This document shows, piece after piece, positions 44,487 through 53,953 of a stretch of 64,000 nucleotides of DNA. A program made the position numbers and the translations under genes. Location: the NCBI RefSeq assembly GCF_963678425.1, contig NZ_OY782854.1, positions 124,001-188,000 on the forward strand, given 5' to 3'. The DNA comes from an uncultured Bacteroides sp. GTDB lineage: Bacteria; Bacteroidota; Bacteroidia; Bacteroidales; Bacteroidaceae. The notes under the pieces were generated by a model. It did no database searches, was not told the DNA's origin, and saw only the letters and a program-made list of their open reading frames with translations. Every line of letters begins with the position of its first letter. The first letter of the stretch is position 1.

Positions 44487-47400
44487 ACTTTATCCTGATT
44501 AGATTCGTAAAGTTTCTGTTGTTTCTCCTCTTCCTGAACTCTTTTCCGTTCCAGCTTAAGCTGATGATTTTCTATCATGAAATAGAGTGCCGGAAGCACA
44601 TAAAGGGTGATGACTGTAGAGAACAGCAATCCGTAAACAATTACAGTGGCTAGCGGACGTTGCACATCCGAACCGATGCCGGTGGAGAAGGAAGCAGGCA
44701 GCAAACCGAGCACGGCAACAGTAGCTGTCATCAGTACCGGACGGAAACGGTGACGGGTTCCTGTTACTACTGCTTCATAAAGATCTTTTCCATCTTTGCG
44801 GAGGTTATTGATATGTGATACCATAATCACTCCGTTCTGTATGGCTACACCAACCAGTGCAATGAAACCTACAGCGGAAGACACATTCAGCGTCATGCCT
44901 CTGAGGTTGAGGGCAAGCATGCCTCCGAATACAGCTAATGGAATAACACTCATCTGCAGTGCTGCCTGGCGGAACTTGCCGAAAGCCCCGAACAGCAAGA
45001 GTAGCATAATGCCAAGAGCGAGCGGGATGACTACTGCCAACCGTGAATAGGCGCGTTGCTGATTTTCAAACTGTCCGCCCCATTTGATATGGATGTTCTG
45101 TTTGTTGTACTCCACGTTCTTGTCAATCTGTCTGTTTGCTTCCTGCAGGAAGGAGGTTAAATCTACTCCGCGGAGATTGACACGTACAGTGAGGTGGCGC
45201 TTGTTCATTTCACGGGTAATGGTACTGGCTCCGGTAGTCATCTTTATCTGTGCAACCTGCGAAAGAGGTATTTTGACTCCCGAGTCGGTGGTGAGCATCA
45301 GGTTACCGATCTCTTCAGGCGTGCTTCTGCTTTCTTCATTGAAGCGGCAGGTTACGTCATACGACTTGCTTCCCACAAAAATCTGAGAAACGGAAGTTCC
45401 TCCGATAGCCATCTCAATAAGATCTGTCACATCGGATATGTTGAGTCCGTACTGAGCAATCCGGTCTCTGTCAGCAATAATCTGCAACTGTGGCAGGGGA
45501 GGTTCCTCGTCTATTGTCACATCTTCGGCTCCTTTAATACCTTTCAGTGTCTTTTCCACTTGTTCGCTGACACGGCGTGTATCGGCCAGATTTTCACCGT
45601 AAATCTTTACGGCAAGGTCACTGTGCGCTCCTGCAACCTGATCCATCACCATGTCGATAATGGGTTGTGAGAATCCTACGGTATATCCCGGCATCTTTTT
45701 CAGTGCTGCTGACATTTCTTCTATCAGATCGGCTTTCTTCTTTCCGTTTTTCCAGGTGTCGTAAGGCTTTAGTCCCACGCTGCATTCCACATGCGAAAGT
45801 GAGAAGGCATCAGTTCCGGCATCATCACGGCCTACCTGCGTCATTACGTAAGACACTTCATCAAACTTCATGATTGTTTTACGGAAATCTTCAGCCATCT
45901 GTTTGGATCTGTCTATGGAGATTCCCGGAGGAAGCTGCATCTGAACCCAAATAGAGCCTTCATCGAGCGGAGGAAGGAAGTCTTTTCCTACTGTGTAACT
46001 GAACACTCCGGCCAGTAAAAGGATTACTGCAAGAGGTGCAAGTACTCTTTTAGGCTTCTTCAGTATATTGACAGTCTGTCTGTGATAGATATCAGACAGT
46101 TTTTCCAGCCATTTATTTTTATATATCTTGCTTGGCTTACGATAGGCCATGAATGCAAGTCCTGGTATCAGGAAGAAAGATACAGCTAGTGCTCCCAGTA
46201 ATGCATATCCCACGGTGTAGGCCATTGGGGTAAACAGTTTCTTTTCAATATGCTGAAATGTAAATAGCGGAAGGTAAGCTGTAATGATAATGAGTGTTGA
46301 GAAAAGAATAGGCTTGGCTACTTCGAATGCCCGCTTCATAATAGACTCTTCCTGCAGTGGTACAAGTGGATTGCTTTCCCGCTTTTTCAGGATGGTTTCC
46401 ATCATTACAATGGCTCCGTCCACCAATATACCAAAGTCTATAGCTCCCAATGAGAGCAAGTTGGCAGGTATGCCGGTTACGTGCATCAATATGAAGGCTA
46501 TCAGCAATGACAGTGGAATAGTCAAGGCTACCAGCAAAGCTCCTCTCCAGTTACCAAGGAATACAATAAGCACAAGTACAACCAGTATCATACCTTCAAG
46601 CAAGGTATGTGAAACGGTGTGTAGTGTAGTCTCTACCAGATTGGTGCGGTCCACAAACGGATGAATTGTTACTCCTTTAGGAAGTATGGAGCTATTAAGC
46701 TCATCTACAGCCAGATGAACATCTTTCAGAACCGATGAAGGGTTCTGGAAACGAAGCATCTGGACAATGCCTTCTACCCCGTCGGTGAGATTGATCTTGC
46801 TGTCGCAGTAGCCAAGCACGCCTTTGCGTTCCAGATTACCATATTTCAGTTTACCTACATCGTTGAGGTAAACAGGAACACCGTTCTCTGATTTCAGAAC
46901 TACCTGTCCCAGATCGTTCAGGTCTTTTACAAGCCCTATCCCACGTATCACATAACTAAGATCGCCACGGTTAAGAATACTACCTCCGGCATTGATATTG
47001 TTTTTCTCTATCTTATCTTTGATATCAGACAGTGAGATGTTGTATTGCTCCATTTTATGCGGATCAACCTCTATCTGATATTGAGTGGTGATTCCTCCGA
47101 AGTTGCTTACATCGGCCACACCGGTAACTTGTTTTAACCGGGGAATGACCACCCATTTGTTGAGGTCGGTCAGTTCACGTAGGTCATGATTCTTGCTTTC
47201 CAGCACATAACGGAATATTTCACCCGTAGCAGAAGTGAGTGGATTAAGTCCCGGAACGGCGTTATAAGGCAGTACCACATCACCCAGACGTTCCTGAACC
47301 CGCTGCCGTGCCCAGTAATCATCGACACCGTCTTCAAAAACAAGAGTAATGGTCGATATACCAAAGGAGTTCCGGCTTCGCATCACTGTCATTCCTGGAA

Positions 47401-47623
47401 GTCCGTTCAGTGTCCGTTCGATAGGAATACTAATTTGTTGCTCTATTTCCTCAGCAGCCAGTCCCGGAACCTGTGTTACCACCTGTACCGTAACATCGGC
47501 AATATCCGGATACGCATCAATGGCCAGCTGATCCCATGAATAATACCCGATAACGGCTATAAAGCAAAACACGACAAACATCAGACCTCGCCGATGTATT
47601 GCCAGATTGATTAACTTTTTCAT
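44483..47623 (-). CDS. czcA: CzcA-like heavy-metal efflux RND pump
   Basis: The inner-membrane proton/metal antiporter of a Czc-type exporter, 1046 residues with the usual 12 membrane helices and two large periplasmic loops. Diagnostic is the helix 4 motif AIDFGILVDGAIVMMETI, whose DFG-x3-DGA core marks HME-RND pumps for divalent cations (Zn, Co, Cd, Ni); Cu/Ag pumps differ here. Also seen are YPDIADVTVQVVTQVPGL and SNFGGITTQYQIEVDP near the N-terminus and GQFENQQRAYSRLAVVIPLA before helix 8. It is encoded 5 bp downstream of the adaptor and overlaps the outer-membrane gene. The exact metal cannot be deduced. Confidence 0.95.
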   Translation of the reverse strand: MKKLINLAIHRRGLMFVVFCFIAVIGYYSWDQLAIDAYPDIADVTVQVVTQVPGLAAEEIEQQISIPIERTLNGLPGMTVMRSRNSFGISTITLVFEDGVDDYWARQRVQERLGDVVLPYNAVPGLNPLTSATGEIFRYVLESKNHDLRELTDLNKWVVIPRLKQVTGVADVSNFGGITTQYQIEVDPHKMEQYNISLSDIKDKIEKNNINAGGSILNRGDLSYVIRGIGLVKDLNDLGQVVLKSENGVPVYLNDVGKLKYGNLERKGVLGYCDSKINLTDGVEGIVQMLRFQNPSSVLKDVHLAVDELNSSILPKGVTIHPFVDRTNLVETTLHTVSHTLLEGMILVVLVLIVFLGNWRGALLVALTIPLSLLIAFILMHVTGIPANLLSLGAIDFGILVDGAIVMMETILKKRESNPLVPLQEESIMKRAFEVAKPILFSTLIIITAYLPLFTFQHIEKKLFTPMAYTVGYALLGALAVSFFLIPGLAFMAYRKPSKIYKNKWLEKLSDIYHRQTVNILKKPKRVLAPLAVILLLAGVFSYTVGKDFLPPLDEGSIWVQMQLPPGISIDRSKQMAEDFRKTIMKFDEVSYVMTQVGRDDAGTDAFSLSHVECSVGLKPYDTWKNGKKKADLIEEMSAALKKMPGYTVGFSQPIIDMVMDQVAGAHSDLAVKIYGENLADTRRVSEQVEKTLKGIKGAEDVTIDEEPPLPQLQIIADRDRIAQYGLNISDVTDLIEMAIGGTSVSQIFVGSKSYDVTCRFNEESRSTPEEIGNLMLTTDSGVKIPLSQVAQIKMTTGASTITREMNKRHLTVRVNLRGVDLTSFLQEANRQIDKNVEYNKQNIHIKWGGQFENQQRAYSRLAVVIPLALGIMLLLLFGAFGKFRQAALQMSVIPLAVFGGMLALNLRGMTLNVSSAVGFIALVGVAIQNGVIMVSHINNLRKDGKDLYEAVVTGTRHRFRPVLMTATVAVLGLLPASFSTGIGSDVQRPLATVIVYGLLFSTVITLYVLPALYFMIENHQLKLERKRVQEEEKQQKLYESNQDKV

Positions 47624-47628
47624 ACCTG

Positions 47629-48735
47629 TTATCGTGCATCATTTAGATAGAAAGCTCCTTTAGTAACTACGTACTCTCCTGAATTAAGCCCGGAAAGTAC
47701 TACCAGCCTGTCACTTGTTGCGGAAACTGTGGTCACTTTACGCTTTACATACTTGTTGTTGCCTGCAGATACAAGCACATAATTATTATTTTCCTGCTGC
47801 AGTACTGCTGAGGCCGGAATTAGTATTTTGGGAGAAGGTGTGTCTGTCAGTTTTACACTACCATACATTCCGGGTTTCATTAATCGGTTAGCATTATTAC
47901 ATTCTATAAGCACTTCTACTGACCGGGTTTCCTCGTCCATCATTTCATTGATGTGGTAAATCGTTCCCTTTATTTTCTTTTCGGGCATGGCAACCAGTGA
48001 TATCTCTACTTCGGACAGGTTACGGATTAAGCTTACGTCTTTCTCTTTCACATGAGCCACAACCCATACCTTATCAAGATTGGCAATGATTGCCACAGGT
48101 TCAGCATCTTCTTTGAGATACTGCCCCAGTACGATATTGCTTTTTACCACTTCTCCGGATATCGGCGAGCGCACAACCAGTGGGTGACCTAAGGTCAGCT
48201 GGCTAGGATTGATACGATAAACCTGTAAGGCTGCTTTTGCATTCTCGAAGTCTTTTTTCTTTAGCTCATAATTAAGCTCGGCTTCTTCTTTTTCTTTTTC
48301 AACGCCAACTTTGTTCTGAAGCAAATCTTTTTCCCGCTTCAGACTTTTGTATGCCAGACTCATTTCCTGTTTGGCTTGATAATAAGCTTTTGTTGTCTCA
48401 AAGAAAGCCGGAGAACTGATCTCAAAGATTGGACTTCCGGCTGCAACCTTTTGTCCCAGACGGACCAGTGATTTAGTGATTCTTCCGGCAAATGGTGAAG
48501 CTATTTCTGCATAGTTGGTTGGAATGGCCTTTACCACTCCCGATGTGGTGAAACCAGGATAGTAGGTTTCCGGAGTAGCTATAGTTGTTTTTAACTTTCC
48601 TGATAAGGATGACTCATTGGATACAATAATAGTATCTCCCTGAACCGTGAACTCACGGCTTTCTTTTGTATCTTCTTTTTGCTTACATGAAGATACAGCT
48701 GTTACTATCAGCAACAGATATACATATTTTTTCAT
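47629..48735 (-). CDS. czcB: CzcB-like periplasmic adaptor (HlyD/membrane-fusion family)
   Basis: A 368-residue adaptor bridging the RND pump and outer-membrane channel. The signal MKKYVYLLLIVTAVSSC gives a lipoprotein (Cys17). In order come a beta-barrel/lipoyl half (PFAGRITKSLVRLGQKVAAG), an alpha-hairpin (about 118-165, YYQAKQEMSLAYKSLKREKD), the second lipoyl half (VVRSPISGEVVKSNIVLGQ), and the barrel and membrane-proximal domains (LMKPGMYGSVKLTDT, SGEYVVTKGAFYL). It lacks long His-rich stretches, unlike some CzcB proteins. It follows the small His-rich protein by 66 bp and precedes czcA by 5 bp. Confidence 0.93.
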   Translation of the reverse strand: MKKYVYLLLIVTAVSSCKQKEDTKESREFTVQGDTIIVSNESSLSGKLKTTIATPETYYPGFTTSGVVKAIPTNYAEIASPFAGRITKSLVRLGQKVAAGSPIFEISSPAFFETTKAYYQAKQEMSLAYKSLKREKDLLQNKVGVEKEKEEAELNYELKKKDFENAKAALQVYRINPSQLTLGHPLVVRSPISGEVVKSNIVLGQYLKEDAEPVAIIANLDKVWVVAHVKEKDVSLIRNLSEVEISLVAMPEKKIKGTIYHINEMMDEETRSVEVLIECNNANRLMKPGMYGSVKLTDTPSPKILIPASAVLQQENNNYVLVSAGNNKYVKRKVTTVSATSDRLVVLSGLNSGEYVVTKGAFYLNDAR

Positions 48736-48801
48736 AAGTTTATCGCTTAAATAATTGAATTGGTAGCCCTGATAATTAACAAGGATATCTGTCTCAAAAA
48801 A

Positions 48802-49131
48802 TTAAGCAGTAAAAGGAGGAGCACGTAAAGGGTTGGATGTTAAATCTAAGTGTATATAAAGCAGATTCTTTGCCGAATGAAGAATGCGATATAATACTTT
48901 GGTATATTTAAAAGAAAAGATGGAATAGACAATAAACAAAATTGTAGACAGAAGATGAATGGTTTCAAATCCAGCCTGTGAATGTGTATGCCCAGTTTTG
49001 AATGGATGTGAGTGGGTAATTAATCCATTGGGAGTTTCGTGTGTGTGCAGAAAAAATGTAGACCCGCCATAATAGCTTATAAAAAGGACTACCAGCAATA
49101 TTCTCGATATGTTAAGCAGCTTCTGTTTCAC
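48802..49131 (-). CDS. Small His-rich membrane protein leading the metal-efflux operon
   Basis: A 109-residue protein of no named family. The start is set at the GTG at 49131, because the promoter-like box at 49153-49160 overlaps the only earlier in-frame start (TTG at 49155) and would leave it untranscribed. Two membrane helices (about ILLVVLFISYY and TIHLLSTILFIVYSIF) flank a loop packed with histidines, HTHETPNGLITHSHPFK and TGHTHSQ, a plausible metal-binding site on the periplasmic side. It lies immediately upstream of the CzcB/CzcA/CzcC-like genes on the same strand. A role as a metal sensor, chaperone or buffer is inference. Confidence 0.65.
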   Translation of the reverse strand: MKQKLLNISRILLVVLFISYYGGSTFFLHTHETPNGLITHSHPFKTGHTHSQAGFETIHLLSTILFIVYSIFSFKYTKVLYRILHSAKNLLYIHLDLTSNPLRAPPFTA

Positions 49132-49152
49132 GAATATCTCTGTTTTGAGCTG

Positions 49153-49160
49153 CAAAGATA
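49153..49160 (-). promoter_or_regulatory. TAnnTTTG promoter box of the metal-efflux operon
   Basis: Minus-strand TATCTTTG. A transcript starting a few bases downstream would have only a short leader before the GTG at 49131 and would exclude the upstream TTG start. Motif match only. Confidence 0.5.
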
Positions 49161-49282
49161 AGAATTAAATTATTAAGTAATAAAGGAATATAGCAATAAC
49201 CTTATTTTTCTGAATTATTTAAGAAAAAAAGCGCTTTTGAAAGCTGGAATTTTTCATTTGAGTTACAAAATCTTCTTTAGAG

Positions 49283-49322
49283 AAACAGGAGAACCGGACA
49301 GACTGTCCTGATTCTCCTGTTT
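49283..49322 (-). terminator. Strong hairpin after the GH9 gene
   Basis: AAACAGGAGAA (49283-49293) pairs with TTCTCCTGTTT (49312-49322), and inside it GGACA pairs with TGTCC; only two unpaired bases break the stem on each side. It starts about 58 bp past the GH9 stop on the minus strand. Confidence 0.8.
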
Positions 49323-49379
49323 GGATTTTCTTTATTATTTAACCTGAATTTGTAAATGTCTGGACTAATAAGTCTTGCG

Positions 49380-51188
49380 TTAACGGTACTGATAACTCAT
49401 TTCTTGTTTTGCTCCATCGGCCTGTAACGCAGAAAGAGGGTAGGTGAGGCTGGCTGTTCCATCGATTGTGGGTTCATTGGTGGAATAGTCGCCCACGCAG
49501 TCGTGATATACCATTTCATTGGGTTGGAAACGTTCGTAGGCCTCACCATCAGTAACTTTCACTCCTCTCAGGCTTTTAAAGATATTGGTATAGACAGGAC
49601 CGTCTACCAATCCACCGGTAGGATTTCCCAGTCCCATGGCTGTGATAGAAGCATGTGGCTTCGATGGGAAATCTCCGTTTTTAGGAAAATCGATGATCAT
49701 ACTTGTTCCCCACGGATTACAACCTAAAAGCCAGTCCACCAATGATGATTCCATTTCCTCATATTGGCAATCACCAGTCAGTTCCCTGTACAACCGGCAT
49801 TGGGTAATCATAGCTGTAACCAGGTTGTTTGAACACCAGATAAATGGCACTCCGATAAGGAAGGGCGATTCCTTCCCTTTCTGATATACATTCTCGATTC
49901 CTGAACGTAAGTCTCTGATAAACTCTTTGCTTAGTCTCTCATTGCCGTCTGTCTTGGCCAGCAGATAATGTCCCATATTCATAAATGGATACCATTGATA
50001 ATGTCGTGCACTGTCGGCTCCCATCCATGGAGTGACAGGCTCTTTACGGGCATATTCAACAGCCGCATTAAGGTATTTCTTGTCTTTTGTTACATTGTAT
50101 AACTGTGCTCCCGCCAGTTCCATATCATCAGTCCAGTTATCTTCCTCATAGATGTATGGAGACTTCACAGAGGCTGTCTGGCAAACTCCCGGATTTGCTG
50201 CACCAAACTGGTAAGCATCATCAGCCTTGCTGCCAATCTCTTTTGCTAATTCCGGGTAGAAGGGTTTAAGTATCTCTGCCCCCAGTGCAAAGCAGGATGC
50301 AAATTTACCGGCGGTTGAGGCTACTCCTGTTGTGGCGTTTGTAAACGGGCCGCGAACCTGTGGCTTTCCTGTGCAGAAGTAAACAGGTCGGCCTAGTCCC
50401 GGACCGTATCCGTAATCTACCTTATCCTCAGTAGGTAAACGGAAGTTGGCATGGTCACGATCATCGGCTATCTGATTATACATCTCTCCCTTGCCCGGAT
50501 TCATGCGGTTCAGCCAATCCAGTCCCCACTTTATTTCATCCACAATATCAGGAATACCATTGGCACCAGCCAGTCCGGCTGCATCAAATTCGTCCTTAAA
50601 AGATTTTGGGTTCTGCATATATGCAAACATCATCTGATACATGGCATTTGCAGAGGTAGTAGTATACTGAAGATAATCGGAAGCATCATGCCAACCGCCC
50701 CGTACATCAATCTTTTGTCCGGTTTTGGTTGGATGATAAACAATATATCCGTCGTGTGTGTGGCAACTGTCTTTCAGATAAGGGTTATATCCGCAACGTT
50801 GGAATCTCATGTAATTAAGCAATACGTCGGCTGTTCCGTTATATACCTTCGTACCTACAGGGAATACCGGTGATTTATACTTTCCACATGTAAGGTAGTA
50901 GTTGCCGGCAGTCTGGAAGGAACTGAAATCGAGTCGGTAAACACTTCTCATTTTACCGAATAAAGCCACTTCTTTCAATGAATAGAATTTCTTTACACTC
51001 TTTCCGTTTGTTGCATTTACCAAAGAAAAATCTTTGAGATGAGTTTTTTCTTCACTCATAAAAACCGCTACTTTTTTGGAGATTGGCAGGTAACCCACCT
51101 GATTGATTCTGATCCAACCCTCAGCTTGTACATATAAGGTAAAAAGTACACAACACAGGGTAATGATACATTTCTTTGTTTTCATCAT
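49380..51188 (-). CDS. GH9 endoglucanase-type enzyme with N-terminal Ig-like domain
   Basis: A 602-residue secreted inverting beta-glucanase. It has a signal peptide (ending YVQAE), an Ig-like CelD_N domain (about 22-112, INQVGYLPISKKVAVFM), and a GH9 (alpha/alpha)6 barrel. The catalytic base is read as Asp168 (GGWHDASDY; Asp171 is the partner) and the proton donor as Glu572 in DYSTNEPTIDG. The motif usually reads GGWYDAGDY; here His and Ser replace Tyr and Gly. It lacks both T9SS tail and lipobox. It stands alone, with its own promoter-like box (51289-51296) and terminator, so it is outside both PULs; substrate may be cellulose, mixed-linkage glucan or glucomannan. Confidence 0.92.
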   Translation of the reverse strand: MMKTKKCIITLCCVLFTLYVQAEGWIRINQVGYLPISKKVAVFMSEEKTHLKDFSLVNATNGKSVKKFYSLKEVALFGKMRSVYRLDFSSFQTAGNYYLTCGKYKSPVFPVGTKVYNGTADVLLNYMRFQRCGYNPYLKDSCHTHDGYIVYHPTKTGQKIDVRGGWHDASDYLQYTTTSANAMYQMMFAYMQNPKSFKDEFDAAGLAGANGIPDIVDEIKWGLDWLNRMNPGKGEMYNQIADDRDHANFRLPTEDKVDYGYGPGLGRPVYFCTGKPQVRGPFTNATTGVASTAGKFASCFALGAEILKPFYPELAKEIGSKADDAYQFGAANPGVCQTASVKSPYIYEEDNWTDDMELAGAQLYNVTKDKKYLNAAVEYARKEPVTPWMGADSARHYQWYPFMNMGHYLLAKTDGNERLSKEFIRDLRSGIENVYQKGKESPFLIGVPFIWCSNNLVTAMITQCRLYRELTGDCQYEEMESSLVDWLLGCNPWGTSMIIDFPKNGDFPSKPHASITAMGLGNPTGGLVDGPVYTNIFKSLRGVKVTDGEAYERFQPNEMVYHDCVGDYSTNEPTIDGTASLTYPLSALQADGAKQEMSYQYR

Positions 51189-51288
51189 AGAATTTTATAC
51201 GTTTTTATATTCAGAAATAGCTTAATCAGTACGTTTATGGGGCTTGCTATCATTCTCATACTGATAGAATTAAGGATTGCAATGTTCG

Positions 51289-51296
51289 CAAATTTA
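51289..51296 (-). promoter_or_regulatory. TAnnTTTG promoter box for the GH9 gene
   Basis: Minus-strand TAAATTTG with a TTG about 20 bp upstream. It leaves a leader of about 95 bases before the ATG at 51188. Confidence 0.5.
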
Positions 51297-51457
51297 AAAG
51301 AATGTTTCAATATGCCCAACAAAATAGGATGATAAGTTAATGGTTTTGATATAAAAAATATTTCTGAATATTAATTTGTGTTTAAATATAAGTTGGGCGA
51401 ATAGTTGTTTGTATTCAATTTATATAAATTGTTTAAGGTAGTGTAGTCTGTAAATAG

Positions 51458-51465
51458 TATCTTTG
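51458..51465 (+). promoter_or_regulatory. TAnnTTTG promoter box for the creatininase-like gene
   Basis: TATCTTTG, 34 bp before the ATG at 51500. Motif match only. Confidence 0.5.
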
Positions 51466-51499
51466 CTTTCAATTGATAAGAACCTTAAAAACAGAATAA

Positions 51500-52261
51500 A
51501 TGGATAAAGAAATAGACCTTTCGGTTAGCTGCTACGGTGTCGTGAAAGATTTGCACTATGATGTAGCTATTCTTCCCTGGGGGGCAACTGAACCTCATAA
51601 TTATCATTTGCCGTATCTCACAGACTGTATCGCATCAAAGATGATTGCCGTCGAAGCAGCTTCTGTAGCCTTGAAGGAATACGGTGTGCGCTGTATGGTA
51701 ATGCCACCCATACCGTTAGGATCTCAGAATCCGGGACAGCACAATCTTAGCTTCTGTATTCATGCCCGTTACCAGACTCAGTATGCCATACTGACTGACG
51801 TGGTTGCATCCCTGCATGCTCAGGGAATGCGAAAGCTTATTATTATTAACGGACACGGAGGTAATAACTTTAAGAACATGATCCGGGATCTTGCTTTTGA
51901 ATATCCCGATTTTCTTATTGTACAATCCGACTGGTACTCAATATTACCCTGTAAAGGTTATTTTGAGGCACCGGTTGATGATCATGCAGGAGAACAGGAA
52001 ACCTCTGTAATCATGCATTTTCAGCCGGAACTGGTCGACCTGAGCATAGCTGGTAATGGCGATTCCCGGCTATTTGCTATCTCGGCCCTGAATGAAAAAG
52101 TAGGCTGGACACCAAGACATTGGGATCGGGCGACAAAAGATACCGGGGTAGGTAATCCGAAAAAGGCGAGCGCTGAAAAAGGAGAAAAGTACGTTGCTGA
52201 TCTGGTGCCAATTATTGCCAGATTGTTTGCAGAAGTGGGAAAAGGTGAACTTTATGAATAA
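51500..52261 (+). CDS. Creatininase family metallohydrolase
   Basis: A 253-residue cytoplasmic amidohydrolase of the creatininase/MftE-like fold. Metal ligands appear in ATEPHNYHLPYLTD (His and Asp), NGHGGNNFKN (His) and the Glu of HAGEQETS. The family opens cyclic amides such as creatinine, or acts on related small molecules; the in vivo substrate of Bacteroides members is not known to me, so the name denotes the fold only. It has its own promoter-like box and is followed after 25 bp by another promoter-like box and the dehydrogenase gene. Confidence 0.85.
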   Translation: MDKEIDLSVSCYGVVKDLHYDVAILPWGATEPHNYHLPYLTDCIASKMIAVEAASVALKEYGVRCMVMPPIPLGSQNPGQHNLSFCIHARYQTQYAILTDVVASLHAQGMRKLIIINGHGGNNFKNMIRDLAFEYPDFLIVQSDWYSILPCKGYFEAPVDDHAGEQETSVIMHFQPELVDLSIAGNGDSRLFAISALNEKVGWTPRHWDRATKDTGVGNPKKASAEKGEKYVADLVPIIARLFAEVGKGELYE

Positions 52262-52286
52262 GTTGTGAGTGCTTAAATAAATTCTT

Positions 52287-52294
52287 TATATTTG
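52287..52294 (+). promoter_or_regulatory. TAnnTTTG promoter box for the dehydrogenase gene
   Basis: TATATTTG, 27 bp before the ATG at 52322. It overlaps the TTG at 52292, so that TTG cannot be the translation start and the ATG is preferred. Confidence 0.5.
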
Positions 52295-52321
52295 CCCGAC
52301 ATAAATCAAAGTATCCCCAAT

Positions 52322-53137
52322 ATGCAATTACAGCAACAGGTTATTCTTATTACAGGAGCTTCCTCTGGATTCGGAAGAGTCAGTGCGCAGATGTTGTCCG
52401 AACGTGGACACATTGTTTACGGAACTAGTAGAAAACAAGCTGACAGTCAGGGTAAAATGACTATGCTGACTATGGATGTTACAGATCCGGATTCTATTCA
52501 GCAAGCACTCAGTCGCATTTATTCTGAACAAGGACGGATAGATGTACTTATCAACAATGCAGGTATGGGCATTGGCGGAGCATTGGAACTGGCCACCGAA
52601 GAGGAGGTTGCTCTGCAGATGAATACTAACTTCTTTGGAGTGGTAAATATGTGCAAAGCTGTGCTTCCTTATATGCGCAAAGCCGGACATGGAAAAATTA
52701 TCAACCTTAGTTCTATAGCCGGTGTAATGGCCGTTCCTTATCAGGGCTTTTACTCTGCCTCTAAGTTTGCCATTGAAGGATACAGTGAGGCATTGGCATT
52801 GGAACTACATCCATTTAATATCAAAGTGTGTCTGGTAGAACCGGGAGACTTTAATACCGGATTCACAGCCAATCGCAATATTTCGTCTGCTACATTAAAC
52901 AATAAAGATTACGGTACAAGCTTCGCTGAGACACTGGCCCTTATCGAGAAAGCTGAAGCTCAGGGGAGCAATCCCATAATGCTGGGGGCAGCAATCTGTA
53001 AGATCGTAGAGAAGAAGAATCCTTCCTTCCGTACACTTGTAGGTCCAATGGAGCAGATCATGTTTGCCCGCTGCAAAGGCTTGCTACCCGATAAACTGAT
53101 TCAATTTGTATTGAGGGGATTTTATAAAATAAAATAG
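52322..53137 (+). CDS. Short-chain dehydrogenase/reductase (SDR)
   Basis: A 271-residue classical SDR. The start is the ATG at 52322; an upstream in-frame TTG at 52292 lies within the promoter-like box. Visible are the Rossmann nucleotide-binding motif TGASSGFG (residues 11-18), the structural NNAGMGIGG, and the catalytic Ser in NLSSIAG with Tyr and Lys in YSASKFA. The C-terminal tail (LLPDKLIQFVLRGFYKIK) resembles retinol/hydroxysteroid dehydrogenase-like members found widely in Bacteroidota. Substrate is unknown. The next gene begins 28 bp on, so the two may share a transcript. Confidence 0.93.
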   Translation: MQLQQQVILITGASSGFGRVSAQMLSERGHIVYGTSRKQADSQGKMTMLTMDVTDPDSIQQALSRIYSEQGRIDVLINNAGMGIGGALELATEEEVALQMNTNFFGVVNMCKAVLPYMRKAGHGKIINLSSIAGVMAVPYQGFYSASKFAIEGYSEALALELHPFNIKVCLVEPGDFNTGFTANRNISSATLNNKDYGTSFAETLALIEKAEAQGSNPIMLGAAICKIVEKKNPSFRTLVGPMEQIMFARCKGLLPDKLIQFVLRGFYKIK

Positions 53138-53165
53138 TTGTTTGTCAATTTAAAAACTTAGTGAT

Positions 53166-53891
53166 ATGAAACTTAAATATTTAATGCTTATGTTGGCTAT
53201 GCTCTCAACGGGTTTTGCATCAGCCGGTTCATTTGATACTGATACATTTAAGACTAAAAGCAACAAAGATGTTATTATCACTTTCATTAAGCATGGAAGC
53301 TTGATGCTGACTTACAATAAACAATCTATTCAGATAGATCCGGTATCGGAATATGCTGATTACTCCGCTTTCCCAAAAGCAGATGCTATCCTCATCACTC
53401 ATGAACACGGTGACCATCTGGATCAGAAAGCAATTAGTATTCTGACAAAGAAAGGAACCTCAATTGTAATCAATGAGTCTGCTCAAAAGAAACTAGGCAA
53501 GGGCACGGTTATGAAAAACGGAGATAAGATTAAGATTCTTGGTCATATAACAGTTGAGGCTGTTCCTGCTTATAATACTACCTCTGGCAGAGAAATGTTT
53601 CATCCCCGCCACCGTGATAATGGCTATTTACTTGTAATAGACGGATTGCGTATCTATATTGCAGGAGATACCGAGGATATCCCGGAGATGAAAGAGCTGA
53701 AAAACATTGATGTTGCGTTTCTTCCGGTTAACCAGCCATATACTATGACTGTTCCTCAGGCTGTTCATGCTGCAAAGATGTTTATGCCAAAAGTTCTTTA
53801 TCCCTATCATTTTGGTAATACAGATGTGAATAAGATAAAGATAGAATTGAAAGGCAGCTCCATTGATGTTCGTATCAGAAAGATGGAATAG
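53166..53891 (+). CDS. Exported metallo-beta-lactamase-fold hydrolase (UlaG-like)
   Basis: A 241-residue metal-dependent hydrolase. The signal peptide is about residues 1-21 (cleaved near ASAG), so it works outside the cytoplasm. The zinc motif HEHGDH (His79, His81, Asp83, His84) and later ligands in FHPRHRDNG, AGDTED and YPYHFGN are present. The compact form, with DTE in place of longer inserts, is like the UlaG/YfhI-type L-ascorbate-6-phosphate lactonase-related proteins, but the secreted location argues against a phosphosugar. The true substrate is unknown. Confidence 0.88.
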   Translation: MKLKYLMLMLAMLSTGFASAGSFDTDTFKTKSNKDVIITFIKHGSLMLTYNKQSIQIDPVSEYADYSAFPKADAILITHEHGDHLDQKAISILTKKGTSIVINESAQKKLGKGTVMKNGDKIKILGHITVEAVPAYNTTSGREMFHPRHRDNGYLLVIDGLRIYIAGDTEDIPEMKELKNIDVAFLPVNQPYTMTVPQAVHAAKMFMPKVLYPYHFGNTDVNKIKIELKGSSIDVRIRKME

Positions 53892-53953
53892 TTACCTCCG
53901 CATATAACTTTACAGACTATTACTTAAGAATAAAGAAATGCAGGATAAAGCAA

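Larger units (their letters stand above)
51189..51499. other. Divergent intergenic region, GH9 and creatininase-like genes
   Basis: Apart from two promoter-like boxes (minus-strand 51289-51296, plus-strand 51458-51465) nothing was recognised. The sequence is A/T-rich and non-coding in all frames. Confidence 0.7.

Noticed and set aside
45194..45670. 158-codon plus-strand frame inside czcA
   Set aside because: Antisense to a well-defined RND pump; no homologous motif seen.
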